A stretch of 64,000 nucleotides of DNA from Bretschneidera sinensis (GCA_023935145.1 CM043702.1:79794320-79858319), one strand, 5' to 3'. Shown: positions 12,164-23,625, counted from the first letter of the stretch. Notes: a model not told the origin generated them from the sequence alone. Numbers and translations: made by a program.

Positions 12164-13610
12164 TCAACTGAATCCTATCCTAAGTAGTCCAAGGCAATGA
12201 TTGAGCTTACTTAGAGGTAGAACTTTAGTACCCAAATCCGTAGGATTTTCTTCTAGGGCAACCTTGTCCTCATGGATGCATCCTTTCGTAACATTTTCCC
12301 AAATGAAATGATACCGAACATCCATATGATTTGTCCTCTCATGGAATACTGGATTTTTACACAAGTGCAAGGCACTTTAACTATTCGAAAATACCACAAC
12401 TTGCTCCTCCAGTACCTTCAACTCTTCAAGCAACCCTTTGCACCACATAACCTCTTTAATGGCCTCCTTAGCTGCTATGTACTCAGCCTCGGTTGTTGAG
12501 AGTGCTACCACTAGCTGCAACTGAGCCTTCCAACTTACACAACATCCATTTAAGTTAAAAAAATAGGAGGTAATCGATCTCCTTTTATCCCGGTCTGCTT
12601 CTTAGTTTGAATCAGCAAAACTCTCAAGGCAGATGGCATTACCCCTCTTCTCATACAGTAGCCCTACTTCTGGGTTTCCCTTCAAATACCTTAGCAACCA
12701 CTTCATCCCAAACCAATGCTCCTTTTTGGGATTACTCATAAACCTGCTGAGAACACTCATTGCATGGGCAATGTCATGTCTAGTGCTTACCATGGTGTAC
12801 ATAACAGAACCAACAACACTAGAGTAAGGGACTTTCTCTATTTCCTTCTTCTCCGCCTCTGATCTTGGACATTGATCGCTGGAGAACTTGAAATGAACAG
12901 TAAGGGGAACCTTCACTGGTTTGCTATCTTCCTTAGAGAATTTAGATATCATCTTCTCTATGTAGGAGGATTGAGAGATCTTCAGTCTGTTTCTCTTCCT
13001 TTCCCGGATGATAAACATCCCAAGGATCTTTTGGGCATGGCCAAGATCCTTCATCTCAAACTTCTCACTGAGTTGAGCCTTCAATTTATTTATCCTCTCC
13101 ATGCTACTCCCAATCAGCAACATGTCATTAACATAGATGAGGATGATCACCATTTCCTTAACCTTCTGCCCCTTATAGTACAAGCACGAATCATAGTAGC
13201 TCCTCATGAAACACAAGCTGATTACAAAGGAATCAATCCTCTTATTCCATTGCCTAGATGATTGCTTCAGGCCGTAGAGAGATTTCTTTAATTTGCACAC
13301 TAACTCTCCCTGCCTTCCTTCCTCATAACCTTCGGATTGCCTCATAAAAATGGTCTCATCGAGCTCTCCATGTAAGAATACTGTCTTCACATCCATTTGC
13401 TCAATTTCCCAGTCAAATTGGACCACCAATGCTAACACTATCCGGATCGTCTTGTACTTCACAACCGGTGAGAAGATTTCGGTGAAATCTATGCCTTCTT
13501 TTTGTGTGAACCCCTTCGCCACTAGCCTAGCCTTACACTGGACTTCATCCCCTGGAGTATTCCCTTCTTTGATCTTGTAGAGCCATCTACAATCCACAAC
13601 TCTCTATTTT
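12164..13610 (-). pseudogene. Copia-1 reverse transcriptase and RNase H
   Basis: The RT part (12602-13597) is open for 331 codons. It carries WLYKIKEGNTPGDEVQCKAR, AKGFTQKEGIDFTEIFSPVV, QMDVKTVFLHGELDETI and LKKSLYGLKQSSRQWNKR. The catalytic box is YVND (13124-13135) instead of YVDD, so catalysis should be lost despite the long open frame. RNase H follows with LVVALSTTEAEY-like residues near 12500 and ends with LCKNPVFHERTNHMDVRYHF and TDLGTKVLPLSKLNHCL, with the stop at 12164. A stop at 12602-12604 and frame breaks around 12370-12600 separate the two parts. Confidence 0.9.
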
Positions 13611-13679
13611 TCAGGTTTTTGCACCAACTCCCAAGAGTTGTTCTTCATCAAAGAATTAATTTCTTCCTCCATAGCCAGC

Positions 13680-14668
13680 TACCACTTTGACGAATTCTTA
13701 CACTCCATGGCATCGGTGTAAGTTTCTGGTTCAACCTCTCCTTCTCTCCAAGGAGCTGCTACATTAGCATTTGCAAACCCATATCTCCAAGGTGGTTTAA
13801 CCACTCTCCTTCCTCGGTCTCTTATGAGCTGGTAGTCATTTACTGCATCAACCTCTTCTTGTTTAGCATCTTCTTGAGTTTTTTGAGCTTGGCCTTCATC
13901 CAAGGGCTCTACCTGGTCCGAACCCCCTTACCTCCTCTGCTCTACCTGAACCGAGTTCTCCTTGATGCAATGCTCCACAACTTTTGGTTTGGTTTGCTTA
14001 CTAGCCCTTGCAGGGTTAGTTTCTCCAAGTAGGGAGATAATAATTCATTAAAAATAACATCCCTAATTATAATTAGTTTCACGCCCTTCTTTTCTAAGGA
14101 CTACAACCTATATCCCTTAACCCCATCATCATATCCTAGAAATACACATTTTCTAGATCTAGGGCCAAGTTTATCATCCTTTTGATGTGCATATGCTGCA
14201 CACCCAAAAGTCCTTAGGTTGTTTAATTCAGGGAGTTTTGCACTCCACATATCCATGGGAGTCTTGAGCTCTAAAGCTCTAGAGTGTGATCTATTTATCA
14301 AGTATGCAGCTGTAGCCACAGCTTCTCCCCAAAAATATTATGGTAACCCAGATCCTATTAACATGCACCTAACCCTCTTTATAAGGGTTTTATTCATTCT
14401 TTCAGCAACTCCATTTTGAGGGGGTGTTATTACAACCGTCCTATGCCTTAGAATGCCATTTAATTCACAGAATTTATCAAAATCATTATTGCAAAATTCT
14501 AAGCCATTATCGGTTCATAAAGCCTTAACTACCCTACCCGTTTGAGTTTCCAGCAACTTCTTCCACACAACAAAATTTATTCAAGGCATCAGATTTATTC
14601 CTAAGCAAATAAACCCACACTCTTCTTGAATAATCATCAATTAAAGACAGAAAGTAAAAGTTACCTCC
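13680..14668 (-). pseudogene. Copia-1 integrase core and linker
   Basis: The catalytic core shows DNGLEF near 14495-14515 (second Asp), preceded by a TGA that replaces an Arg codon. ILRHRTVV and AERMNRTL follow, the latter with the catalytic Glu, at about 14385-14450. The C-terminal part (14101-14319) reads AAYLINRSHSRALELKTPMDMW and KCVFLGYDDGVKGYRL. It is in a different frame, so at least one frameshift lies between 14319 and 14668. The linker to RT (13679-13903) contains the Copia-typical VKPPWRYGF. Confidence 0.85.
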
Positions 14669-15300
14669 CTATGTTGGTGTTCTTGCTGGTCCCCAAAGGT
14701 CCGAATGAATGTAATCAAGAATGCCCTTAGAGTTGTGCACTCCGGTGTTAAAGCTGATCCGGTGTTGCTTCCCAAGAATGCAACTTTCACAGAAATCCAA
14801 TTTTTCTACTTTGTCACCACCAAGTAGACCTTCCTTGCTAAGCACTTGCAGGCTCTTTTCGCTCATGTGTCCCAAGCGAGTATGCCAAAGGGTTGCCTTG
14901 TCCATCTCAGCCATCAAGCTTGCTACTTGATCATTGATTTCTGTCTCTTCGATCATCTCATAGAGTTCATCGTTTCTTGCTGCCTTGATCACTACCAAAG
15001 ATCCTTTGGCCACCTTGATCTTTTTTCCCTCTACTTTGTGTGTATACCCCATGGAATCCAACTGCTCCAATGAGATCAAGTTCCTCTTCAAATATGGAAG
15101 ATATCTTACATTTTGCAGCAGCCTTGTGACTTCATCAAACATTTTCAATTGAATGTCACCAATCCCCTCACTTGGAAAGAATTATCATTCCCCAAGGAAA
15201 TTCTTGAACCATTCCTTGTGAGGACACATATGATAAGTGCACCTAGAATCAAGAATCCACTTTCTGCTGCCTTGCCTCCTAGTCACATTTGAGCACACTA
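14669..15300 (-). pseudogene. Copia-1 protease and GAG-pre-integrase domain
   Basis: The protease active site lies at 15242-15250 and reads D-S-R where the family has D-S/T-G, followed by CTYHMCPH. The Gly-to-Arg change should kill the enzyme. The pre-integrase domain (14669-15148) is open. It contains the zinc-binding pattern LWHTRLGHMSEKSLQ and FCESCILGKQHR, then DYIHSDLWGPARTPT leading into the integrase core. It shares the gag frame. Confidence 0.85.
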
Positions 15301-15316
15301 CAAGAACATCATCTTG

Positions 15317-16147
15317 TTATTCTACTTTGGCAACCGAAGCCTCTCCATTATTGGTGTGGCTTCTCCTCTCATCCCACATCCTCTTCTTGCAATCTTTCTT
15401 GAAATGGCCCTCCATGTTGCAGTAGAAGCATCTCCTTTCTCCTCCAAGTCTTGTCTTGGAATGAGATCTCCTATGGTTCTGCCCTCTACCTCTTGATTTA
15501 TCCCGGTAGTTTCCATGGTTGCTACTGCCATTCTGAGTTGCTAGCCTTCCTCTTACGAACAGCTCATCACCACTTGATGTCTCCTTCATCTTGGCCTTGA
15601 AATCATGTGCCCTTATAGCATTGATCCCAATCTCCTTTGTCAAAGTATCCCTTCCATACTCAATGGCATTAATCAAATTATCAAAGCAATCAGGAAGAGA
15701 ATTTAACAAAATGACAGTCAATTGTTCATCCGAAAAAATAATGCTACAGCTATTCAAATCTTGAACTAGCTTATTAAAGACATCAAGATTATCTTGCAAC
15801 TCTTTACTAGGGTCTATTTTAAAAGCAGATATTCTTTAAAGAAGATAAATCTTGTTAGGAAGAGTTTTGGTAAGAAACAACTCATCTAGTTTCTTCCATA
15901 TGACAGCCGGATCCTCCGAGTCTCCGCACTCCCTTGTGACACTATCCGACATGTGCAAGAAAATAGTGCTCAAAGCCATCTTCTTCATCTTGGTCCACTG
16001 GTCCTCTGTGACACTTGCTGGAAAAGCATCATCTTCTCCAATAGCCAAGTCCACTTTTTGTTGCATTAGAACAGCCTTGATCTTCCGCTTCCAAAGAGCA
16101 AAGTCTCCCTTTCCATCAAACTTCTCTACACAGAAATTTGAAGCCAT
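15317..16147 (-). pseudogene. Copia-1 Gag
   Basis: The start Met (16145-16147) gives MASNFCVEKFDGKGDFALWK, the classic N-terminus of plant Copia Gag (UBN2 family). Central residues DEQLTVILLNSLPDCFDNLI are typical. The nucleocapsid CCHC knuckle is intact at 15389-15430 (CFYCNMEGHFKKDC). A single in-frame TAA at 15834-15836 replaces a Lys codon, by comparison with Copia-3. Otherwise gag shares one frame with most of pol, so this copy needs few changes to be open. Confidence 0.9.
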
Positions 16148-16370
16148 CTTTTGCGGACAAGATCCCAGATTTATGCACTACCCACAAATGCTTTCTTCAA
16201 CCTCAAGAACACAGATCGAAGATGGATCTTAACACCGTTCTTGAATCAACCTTCAAGAACACGATCAGATCTTGATCTTTACACCGTTCTTGAATCACCC
16301 AAGAAGTTGATCTTTGATTCTTGGAGTCTTGGCTCCGTCACCTTCTCGTTCTTGCTCCGATAACCAACTG

Positions 16371-16408
16371 TGCAGCTCTGATACCACTGTCCAAAGCTCT
16401 AATACCAC
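16371..16408 (-). other. Copia-1 primer-binding site with tandem copies
   Basis: Read on the minus strand, TGGTATTAGAGC (16396-16407) abuts the 5' LTR and differs from the initiator-tRNA-Met site TGGTATCAGAGC by one base. A perfect TGGTATCAGAGC lies 22 bp further in (16374-16385), and a third, looser copy is near 16355. The inner copy is not at the LTR edge. Confidence 0.85.
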
Positions 16409-17475
16409 TATTGGAAATCACCTTGACAAGATGCCCAGGTGGTGATTTTCCAAACACCCAAGTCTTGAATGACTTATAGAAATAATTTCAGCAATCGAAC
16501 ACAAGAACAGAAAATCAAAGAAAGAAAGAAGACAAGCAATTTGTTATCGAGGTTTGGCAATGTACCTACGTCCCCGTGAGTTCCTCCGAACTCTCTGCAC
16601 TATCTCAAATAGTTCTTACAAGTTACAGCAATCCCCTTCATGGAGCTCAAGTTCTTGAAGAAACCAAGAAGAGAAGAAAAAAGATTACAATGCTCTCTCT
16701 CTATACTACTCTCTCTTCTTTACAACCTGCCTCACTACAAAGAGTCCCTCTTGTGTTTATGTCTCTCACCCAATTCTCTCTTGTACTAAAATTGATCTCT
16801 CACAATGTCACAAACTTGTATATTTTAAAACTTACGAAAATGAGGCTAGGAAACCCCTTTTATAGCCATCCACTGCTTGGACATTCTTGTGAATCAATCT
16901 CTGCCCTTTGATCATAAACTTCACTTAATCATAGCCCTTCATCACTTTCCAAGTGGTGCTGTGCGTTTTGTTCTTGCACACACGTACCTAAGAGGATCTT
17001 TATGCATGTTGCCTATGTATGCAACATTTAGCCTGGCGCCTAGGTGCCTAACAGGGAGCGGTGCGGTGCTGGGCAGAGTGCCTTTGCACTCCTTCTGGGC
17101 AGTGCGTCGCTGATGGCTGAGCGGTGCGGTTCTAGCCTTGTCCCAACAGCACCTCTGCTTGACAGTGCGCTGCTGGTGGATGGACGGTGCACCACTGGTG
17201 CGGTCCTGGAGCATACCTTCTGGACAGCACGGCGTTGAAGAAGGAGCGGCGCAGCGCTGCTGCACACTGATGCTGCCCAACAGTGCACACACTCCATCAG
17301 CTTGTGTGCAGAAGTGCACGCACCAGTGTGCCTAGCCTTCTCTTGCTCCAAATTGATGCATACACATGTGTGCACTCTTCTCACTTCCTGAACTTTAATC
17401 CTCCATCGTTGGTTTAGATTTTAACCATCTTTGAACCATGGTTGGACCTATGCAAACCTTAGACAAATACCAATA
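16409..17475 (-). repeat. Copia-1 5' LTR
   Basis: This is the partner of 11038-12083. It starts TATTGG (TG changed to TA) and ends CCAATA on the plus strand. The minus-strand TATA-like box CTATAAAAGG lies at 16855-16865 and should start transcription toward gag. The GC-rich block (about 17030-17330) differs from that of the 3' LTR by insertions and deletions, more than the rest of the LTR does. Confidence 0.93.
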
Positions 17476-17770
17476 AAGGGGTTTGCAACAAAGTACTACT
17501 AAAGCTCCCGAAATACCAACAAAGGACAACCATATATTACAACTCCATGGTAAACTTGAGAACATTCAGATTTGGAGAGATGGTCCTCCGTAAGAAAAAA
17601 GTCTCGAATCCTTGGGATATGGGAAAGCTTTGGGCCAACTGAAATGGTCCGTACTGTATCAGAACAGCAATCAAGGTCGAGACCTTTGAATTGGAAAGAA
17701 TGGATGGTACACCCATACCATGAAGATGGAACTTAAAGAATTTAAGGAAGTTCCACTAGTGATTCATGGA
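17476..17770 (+). pseudogene. Integrase of element B, C-terminal part after Copia-1
   Basis: Right after Copia-1 the sequence resumes the integrase C-terminal module: VNLRTFRFGEMVLRKKKVSN (17550-17609), then GKLWAN and NGPYCIRTAIKV (17623-17676), ending with DGTPIP and LKKFH-like residues. The NGPY signature is the GPY/F module of Ty3 integrases. This shows that 11037 and 17476 were contiguous before Copia-1 arrived. A TGA at 17640-17642 replaces the expected Trp codon before NGPY. Confidence 0.85.
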
Positions 17771-17914
17771 TGTAAATCGGCCCAGAGCCGAGTAACTAAT
17801 GTAAGAACTATAATTTTATGAATAACATGAATTTTGTCAATATTTGCATATTTTTATTATTATCAACAAGAAAATTTTGAATAAGCCTGAAAGAATAGTC
17901 ACAGGCAAGAACTT

Positions 17915-18180
17915 AGGACATTATCCATAGCTGAGGGCTGAAGTGAAGCATCTAAAATAGCCTTCATCTCAAATGACCTCCATAGTCAAGGACCGAATTG
18001 AAGCATCCAAAATAACATTTGCTTAAGATAACCTCCACAGCTGAGGAGTGAAGTAAAGCGCCCAAAAATAACTTCACCTCAAATAACCTCCAAAGTCGAG
18101 GACCGAAGTGAAGCATCCAAAATAGCATTCACCTTGGATATCCTCTATGAGTGAGGATAGATGTAAGGAACAAAAAGACA
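17915..18180 (+). repeat. 55-bp tandem repeats in element B 3' region
   Basis: About four to five imperfect units follow one another, each containing GAGGACCGAAGTGAAGCATCC and then AAAATA..TTCACCTCAAATAACCTCC. The period is about 55 bp. They lie about 150 bp after the integrase end, the position where Tat/Ogre elements commonly carry variable tandem repeats. Confidence 0.8.
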
Positions 18181-18436
18181 CAAGAAAAGAAGTTAAGCTT
18201 TTGGAAAAAGAAGCTCCAACTCGAGCATAAAGGCCCAAGAAAGTTGAGGCTCCAGAAAGCAAAGCCTAAACTCGAGCACAACATTTATTAGGATCTTTTT
18301 CCAAACATTAAGTTTCAATGATTGAGAGCACACCTCCGATCACAAAGACCTAAAGAAAAATTAAGACTCCAAAAGAGAGAAGTCTCAACTTAGGCATAAG
18401 ATCGAAAAAAGTTTCAGACCCCAAAGAAGGAGTTCT
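18181..18436 (+). other. Element B 3' untranslated region
   Basis: No coding signal. The purine-rich phrase GAAGCTCCAACTCGAGCA recurs loosely (near 18208 and 18250), and related AAGACTCC/AAGTCTC words occur near 18365-18395, suggesting a second, more eroded repeat family. It ends at the GTTCT target site of Copia-2. Confidence 0.6.
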
Positions 18437-19273
18437 TGTTGGAAAATCACCTTTGCAAGAATCCAAGGTTGTGATCTTTCCAAACCTCCAAATCTAGAAC
18501 GATTTGTACTAAAAAAAGAATCAAACCATAAAAGAGAAAACACAAGCAATTGTTATCGAGGTTTAGCAAATGTCTACGTCCCTCTCTGCACTAAATCAAT
18601 GGAGTTCTTACAATTACAGCAACACCTCATCAATAACCCTCTTGTTCTTGATGAATGAAAGAAGAGAAAAGAAAGAGATAAGAACTAAGTGTTTCCTTGG
18701 AATTTTCCCCAAGAAAATTCCAATTACAAAGCCCTTTGAACCCCACTTCTTGAATACTCTCTCTCACTAGAAACACCTCTAAAGATTTGAGAGTCTATCT
18801 CTGTCAACACCAGCCACTCTTGGAATGAGACCCCTTCTTGACACTTGTGACTTTGCACTCTTGTGTCTTACACTTGGTGTTTTATGTTATTGCTCCTAGT
18901 TGACCCTTTATATAGAGCAACAACTTCTTTAACCAATCTTTAAGTCAATCTCAACCCTTAGATCTTAAGAACCAAATAATCATGGCCCTCCAAGAGGTCT
19001 AAGTAATCCTGTGCATTTTAACCAAGTCCCACACACCAGCTCAAAGTGCTGAAAATAAGGTGTCAGGTGTGCCTTGTGCTGCGGCTCAAAACAGGGCAAG
19101 CCGCTGAGTACAACAGGGCAAAACACCTCCAGTTGTTGGGCGCCGTGGCGCACACCTGGGGAAAGAACTTCCTCCTTTACTGGAGGTCGCGACGCCCACA
19201 CCTTGTGCTACGGCACCAACCTGCACCTGATGCTGCAATCTCCATCCTTTAATTCTTAGGCAAATTCCCAACA
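18437..19273 (-). repeat. Copia-2 3' LTR
   Basis: It runs from TGTTGGAAAATCACC to CCCAACA on the plus strand and matches 23626-24487. Compared with its partner it lacks a 17-nt segment at about 18581, exactly the stem-loop of the leader. It also differs by indels in the GC-rich block (about 19060-19230). Confidence 0.95.
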
Positions 19274-19288
19274 ATCTCTACCTTTTCC
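19274..19288 (-). other. Copia-2 polypurine tract
   Basis: On the minus strand this reads GGAAAAGGTAGAGAT directly before the 3' LTR, as in the other Copia elements of the window. Confidence 0.8.
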
Positions 19289-19339
19289 TAAGCAATTAAA
19301 CCCGAACCCATTGTGCAGAGAACTCAGGATCCAAACTCA

Positions 19340-20860
19340 ACATGAATCACTATATCATCCGACTCCAATCTAAGATGTCCAAGGCAATGATTGAACTTGC
19401 TTAGAGGTAGAACTTTAGTGCCTAAATCTGCAGGATTTTCTTCCATGGCCACTTTGTCCACATGAATGCATCATTCTATAACATTTTCCCAAATGAAATG
19501 ATACTGAACATCCATATGCTTTGTCCTGTCATGGAACACCCGATTCTTACACAAAAGCAACACATTTTGGCTATCCGAATACACCACCACCTGCTCTTTT
19601 AGGATCTTCAACTCTTCCAACAACCCTTTGCACCACATAGCCTTCTTAATGGCTTCCGTTGCTATTATATACTCAGCCTCGGTTGTTGAGAGTGCTACCA
19701 CCAGCTGCAACTGAGCCTTCCAACTTATATAACATCCATTTAAGTTGAATAAGTATGAGGTAATCAATCTTCTCTTATCCCAGTCTGCTCCATAGTCCGA
19801 ATCAGCATAACCTTTTAACTAGATGGACTTACCCCTCTTCTCGTAAACAAGCCCCACATCTGAGCTTTCTTTCAAATACCTCAGCAACCACTTCATCCCA
19901 AGCTAATGCTCCTTTCCGGGATTACTTATAAACCTACTGAGAATATTGATTTCATGAGAAATGTCGGGTCTAGTGCTTGCCATGGTGAACATGACTGATC
20001 CAGCCGCACTAGAGTAAGGGACCTTTTCCATTTCCTTATTCTCCTCATCCGATCTCGGACATTGATCGCTAGAGAATTTGAAATGACCAGCAAGGGGAAT
20101 CTTTACTGGTTTACTATCTTCTATAGAAAACTTAGATATCATCTTTTCTATGTAGGAAGACTGAGAAACCTTCAACTTGTTTCTCTCTCTTTCCCGGATT
20201 ATACTCATCCCAATGATCTTTTGTGCATGACCAAGATCCTTCATCTCAAACTCCGAACTGAGTTGAGCTTTAACTTTTCTATCCTCTCCCTACTATTACC
20301 AACCAACAACATATCATCAACACAGATGAGGATAATCACCATTTCCTCCACCTTGTGACCGTTGTAGTGCAAGCACAAATCATAGTAGCTCCTCATGAAA
20401 CCCAAGCTAGTTACAAAGGAATCGAACCTCTTATTCCATTGCCGAGGTGATTGCTTCAGGCAATAAAGAAATTTCTTCAATTTGCACACCAAATCTCCCT
20501 GCCTTCCTTCCTCATAGCCTCCAGGTTGCCTCATGTAGATGGTCTCATTAAGTTTTCCATGTAAGAACGTTGTCTTCACATCCATTTGCTCTGTCTCCCA
20601 ATTAAATTGGACCACCATAGCTAACACTATCCTTATCGTCTTGTATTTCACAACCAGTGAGAATATTTGGTCTCATTAAGCTTTCCATGTAAGAAATCTA
20701 TGCATTCTCTTTATGTGAACCTCTTCGCCACCAGCCTAGCCTTATACCAGACTTTATCCCCTGGAGTGTTCCCTTCTTTGATCTTGTAAATCCACTTACA
20801 ATCCACAACTCTCTGTTTTTCTTGTTTGGGCACCAATTCCCAAGAGTTGTTCTTCTTCAA
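19340..20860 (-). pseudogene. Copia-2 reverse transcriptase and RNase H
   Basis: RT motifs run from CKWIYKIKEGNTPGDKVWYK (near 20800) through FNWETEQMDVKTTFLHGKL and LKKFLYCLKQSPRQWNKR. The catalytic box reads CVDD (20313-20324), Tyr changed to Cys with both Asp kept. A frameshift splits RT near 20245. A further break at 20668-20697 is an inserted copy of nearby sequence. RNase H (19471-19767) keeps LVVALSTTEAEYI and VYSDSQN. The C-terminus ends near 19340 with FNHCLGH-like residues. Confidence 0.88.
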
Positions 20861-21945
20861 GGAATGCATTTTCTCCTCCATAGCTAGCTTCCATCTTGAC
20901 GAATCCTTACATACCATGGCATCAATGTAAGTTTCTAGTTCACTTCCTCCTTCTGAATAAGGAGCTGCTACATTAGCATCCGCAAAACCATATTTCAAAG
21001 GTGGTCTGACCAGCCTCCTTTCCTGGTCCCTTGTGAGCTGATAATCATTCTGATTTGCTACATCATCTCCTTCTAGTTCAGCCTCCTCTTGAGTGTCTTG
21101 CGCTTGGCATTCATCAATGGGCTCTACCTGGTCTGAACCCTCTTGCCTTTCTTGCTCTACCTGAACTGAATTTTCTTTGATACTATGCTCAACATAAACC
21201 GGGCTGGTTTGCTCAGTTTCCTTTGCAGGGTTAGTTTTCTCCAAATAGGGAAATAATAGCTCATTAAAAATGACGTCCCTACTTATTATGAGTTTAGTTC
21301 CTTTTTTCTCTAAGGACTATAAATCTATACCCCTTAACCCCTTCACCATATCCTAGAAACACACACTTTCTAGACCTTAGGCTAATTTTATCATCCTTTT
21401 GATGTGCAAACCTAGCACATCCAAAAGTTCTAAGGTTACTTAACTCAGGGGGTTTACCACTCCACATATCCTCGGGAGTCTTAAGATCCAAAGCTCTAGA
21501 GAGTGATCTATTAACCAAATACGCAGTATTAGACACAACTTCCCCCCAAAATCATTTGGGTAACTCGGAACCAATAATCATGCACCTAACCTTTTCCATA
21601 AGAGTCCTATTCATCCTCTCATCAACTCCATTTTGCTGAGGGGTTTTCAAAATCGTTCTATGTCTTAGAATCCCATTTAACTCACAAAATTTGTCAAAAT
21701 CCTGATTGCAAAATTCTAAGCCATTATCGGTTCTCAAAACCTTAACTACCTTGCCTGTTTGAGTTTCCAGCAACTTTTTCCATGCCACAAACCTATTCAA
21801 AGCATCTGATTTATTTTTAAACAAATAAACCCAAACCTTTGTAGAATAGTCATCAATTAAAGAAAGAAAGTAAAGATTACCTCCTTGTGTTGGTGTTCTT
21901 GCTGGTCCTCAAAGATCTGCATTAATGTAATCAAGAATACCCTTT
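20861..21945 (-). pseudogene. Copia-2 integrase core and acidic linker
   Basis: The core (21552-21824) carries LETQTGKVVKVLRTDNGLEF (second Asp) and ILRHRTILKTPQQNGVDERM, where the catalytic Glu is kept. The C-terminal piece (21294-21536) has AYLVNRSLSRALDLKTPEDMW and KCVFLGYGEGVKGYRF. The linker to RT (20861-21244) is rich in Glu, Gln and Asp and ends with LVRPPLKYGFADANVAAP. Frameshifts near 21290 and 21545 divide it. Confidence 0.85.
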
Positions 21946-22560
21946 GATTTGTGCAATCCAGTGTTGAAGCTGACCCGATGTTGCTTCCCAAGAATGCAAC
22001 TCTCGCAAAAATCAAGTTTCTCTACCTTGTCACCATCAAGTAAACCATTATTGCTGAGAACTTACAGCCCTTTTTCGCTCATATGTCCCAAGCGATTATG
22101 CCAAAGAACCGCCTTATCCATCTCAGCCATCAAGCTTGCTGCTTGATCCTTGATGTCCATGTCTCCTATTATCTCATTGAGACCATCCTTTATTGCTTCT
22201 TTGATCACTATCAAAGATCCCTTAGTTACCTTGATCTTTCCTCTCTCTATCCTCTCTCTACTTTATATATGTACCCCATGGAATCTAGTTGCCCCAATGA
22301 GATCAAATTTCTTCTCAAATTCGAAAGATATCTCATATTCCGCAGCAGCCTTGTAATTCCATCAAACATCCTCAATTAGATGTCTCCTATCCCCCTCACT
22401 TGGCAAGAAGTATCATTCCCTAAGAAAACCTTTCCATAATTAGTTTCTTTGAAATTCTTGAACCAATCCCGGTGAGGACACATGTGATAAGTGCACCCAG
22501 AATCCAAGATCCATTTCTCGCTGCCTTGCCCCTTGCTCACATTTGAGCACACAACAAGAA
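21946..22560 (-). pseudogene. Copia-2 protease and GAG-pre-integrase domain
   Basis: The protease site near 22492-22504 reads W-I-L-D-S-G-C and is followed by TYHMCPHRDW, so the catalytic D-S-G is retained, unlike Copia-1. The pre-integrase region contains the family's H..H and C..C zinc pattern (about 21970-22130) but is interrupted by several stops, including one in the region corresponding to 'LQVLSNNGL' of the family. No long open frame remains here. Confidence 0.8.
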
Positions 22561-22639
22561 CATCATCATCTTGCTATTCTCCCTTGGCAATAGAAGCCTC
22601 TCCATTGTTGGTATGGCCTTTTCCTTTCTCATCCCTCAT

Positions 22640-23425
22640 ATCTTCTTGTAATCTCTCTTGAAATGACCCTCCTTATTGCAGTAATAGCATCACTTTCCTC
22701 CAAACTTCAATTTAGAATGCAATCTTCCATGGCTTTGACCTTTAACCTTTAGTTTGTCCTGGTAGTTGCCATAGATGTTATTGCCATTCCGAGTTGCAGG
22801 CCTTCCTCTAACGAACAACCCTTCTCCACTTGATCTTTCCCTCATCTTGGCTTTGAAATCATGAGCCCTTATAGCATTAATCACAATTTCTTTGGTTAGT
22901 ATATCTCTTCCATATTCAATTGTATTAATCAAACTTTCAAAACAATCAGGAAGAGAATTCAACAATATAACAACCAATTATTCTTCAACAATATAACAAC
23001 CAATTGTTCGTCCGTGAATGTTATACTACAACTAATCAAATCTTGAACTAGTTTATTAAACACATCAAGATTATCTTGCAACTCTTTATTAGGATCCATT
23101 TAAAAGCAAAGATATGTTTCAGAAGATAAATCTTATTAGGGAGAGTCTTGGTAAGAAATAACTCATCTAGTTTCTTCCAAATGATAGCTGGATCTTCTGA
23201 GTCTCCACAGTCCCTTGTTACACTATCCGACATGTGCAGAAAGATGGTGCTATACGCCATCTTCTTCATCTCATTCCGCTGGAGCTTTATGATACTTACT
23301 GGAAAATTGTCATCTTCTCCAATAGCTAAGTCAACCTTTTGTTGCATAAGAACCGCTTTGATTTTCCACTTCCAAAGGGAAAAGTCTCCCTTTCCATCAA
23401 ATTTCTCAACAATGAAGTTTGAACC
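22640..23425 (-). pseudogene. Copia-2 Gag
   Basis: The likely start Met at 23423-23425 gives MGSNFIVEKFDGKGDFSLWK. After KHIFAFK the frame is lost at about 23100, where an A run is one base shorter than in Copia-3. The downstream part (22690-22977) resumes with LLNSLPDCFESLINTIEYGR. A 26-bp tandem duplication (22958-23009) adds another frame break. The nucleocapsid knuckle at 22648-22689 reads CYYCNKEGHFKRDY, its last Cys changed to Tyr. Confidence 0.88.
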
Positions 23426-23612
23426 CATCTTGCGGAGAAAATTCCAAGATTTATGCAGCACCCACAATTGCTTTCTAAACTTCTAAACCTCACGAATCCT
23501 ATCTAATCTTGATCGCAACACCATTCTTGAATCCCTCAAGAACCAGATCAGATCTTGATCCTAGCACCGTTCTTGAATCACCCAAGAAGTTTCATTTGAT
23601 TCATGGAATCTT

Positions 23613-23625
23613 GCTCTGATACCAC
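23613..23625 (-). other. Copia-2 primer-binding site
   Basis: On the minus strand TGGTATCAGAGC (23613-23624) is a perfect match to the site complementary to initiator tRNA-Met and lies one base from the 5' LTR. Confidence 0.9.

Larger units (their letters stand above)
11038..17475 (-). mobile_element. Copia-1, Tork/Tnt1-like LTR retrotransposon
   Basis: A full-length but decayed minus-strand Ty1/Copia element of 6438 bp. LTRs are at 11038-12083 (3' LTR) and 16409-17475 (5' LTR). Domains run gag, protease, integrase, RT, RNase H, the Copia order. The 5-bp flanks are ATGGG (11033-11037) and AAGGG (17476-17480), a target-site duplication with one mismatch. It sits inside integrase of element B. 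The best protein resemblance is to the Tnt1-94 type polyprotein. Confidence 0.93.

Noticed and set aside
16371..16408. Possible tRNA gene
   Set aside because: Only the 12-nt complement of the initiator tRNA-Met 3' end is present; there is no cloverleaf. It is a primer-binding site, as are the others in the window.
16877..17390. Open frames up to 125 codons in the other Copia-1 LTR
   Set aside because: Same reason as above; they are Cys/His/Ala-rich translations of GCGGTGC-type repeats.
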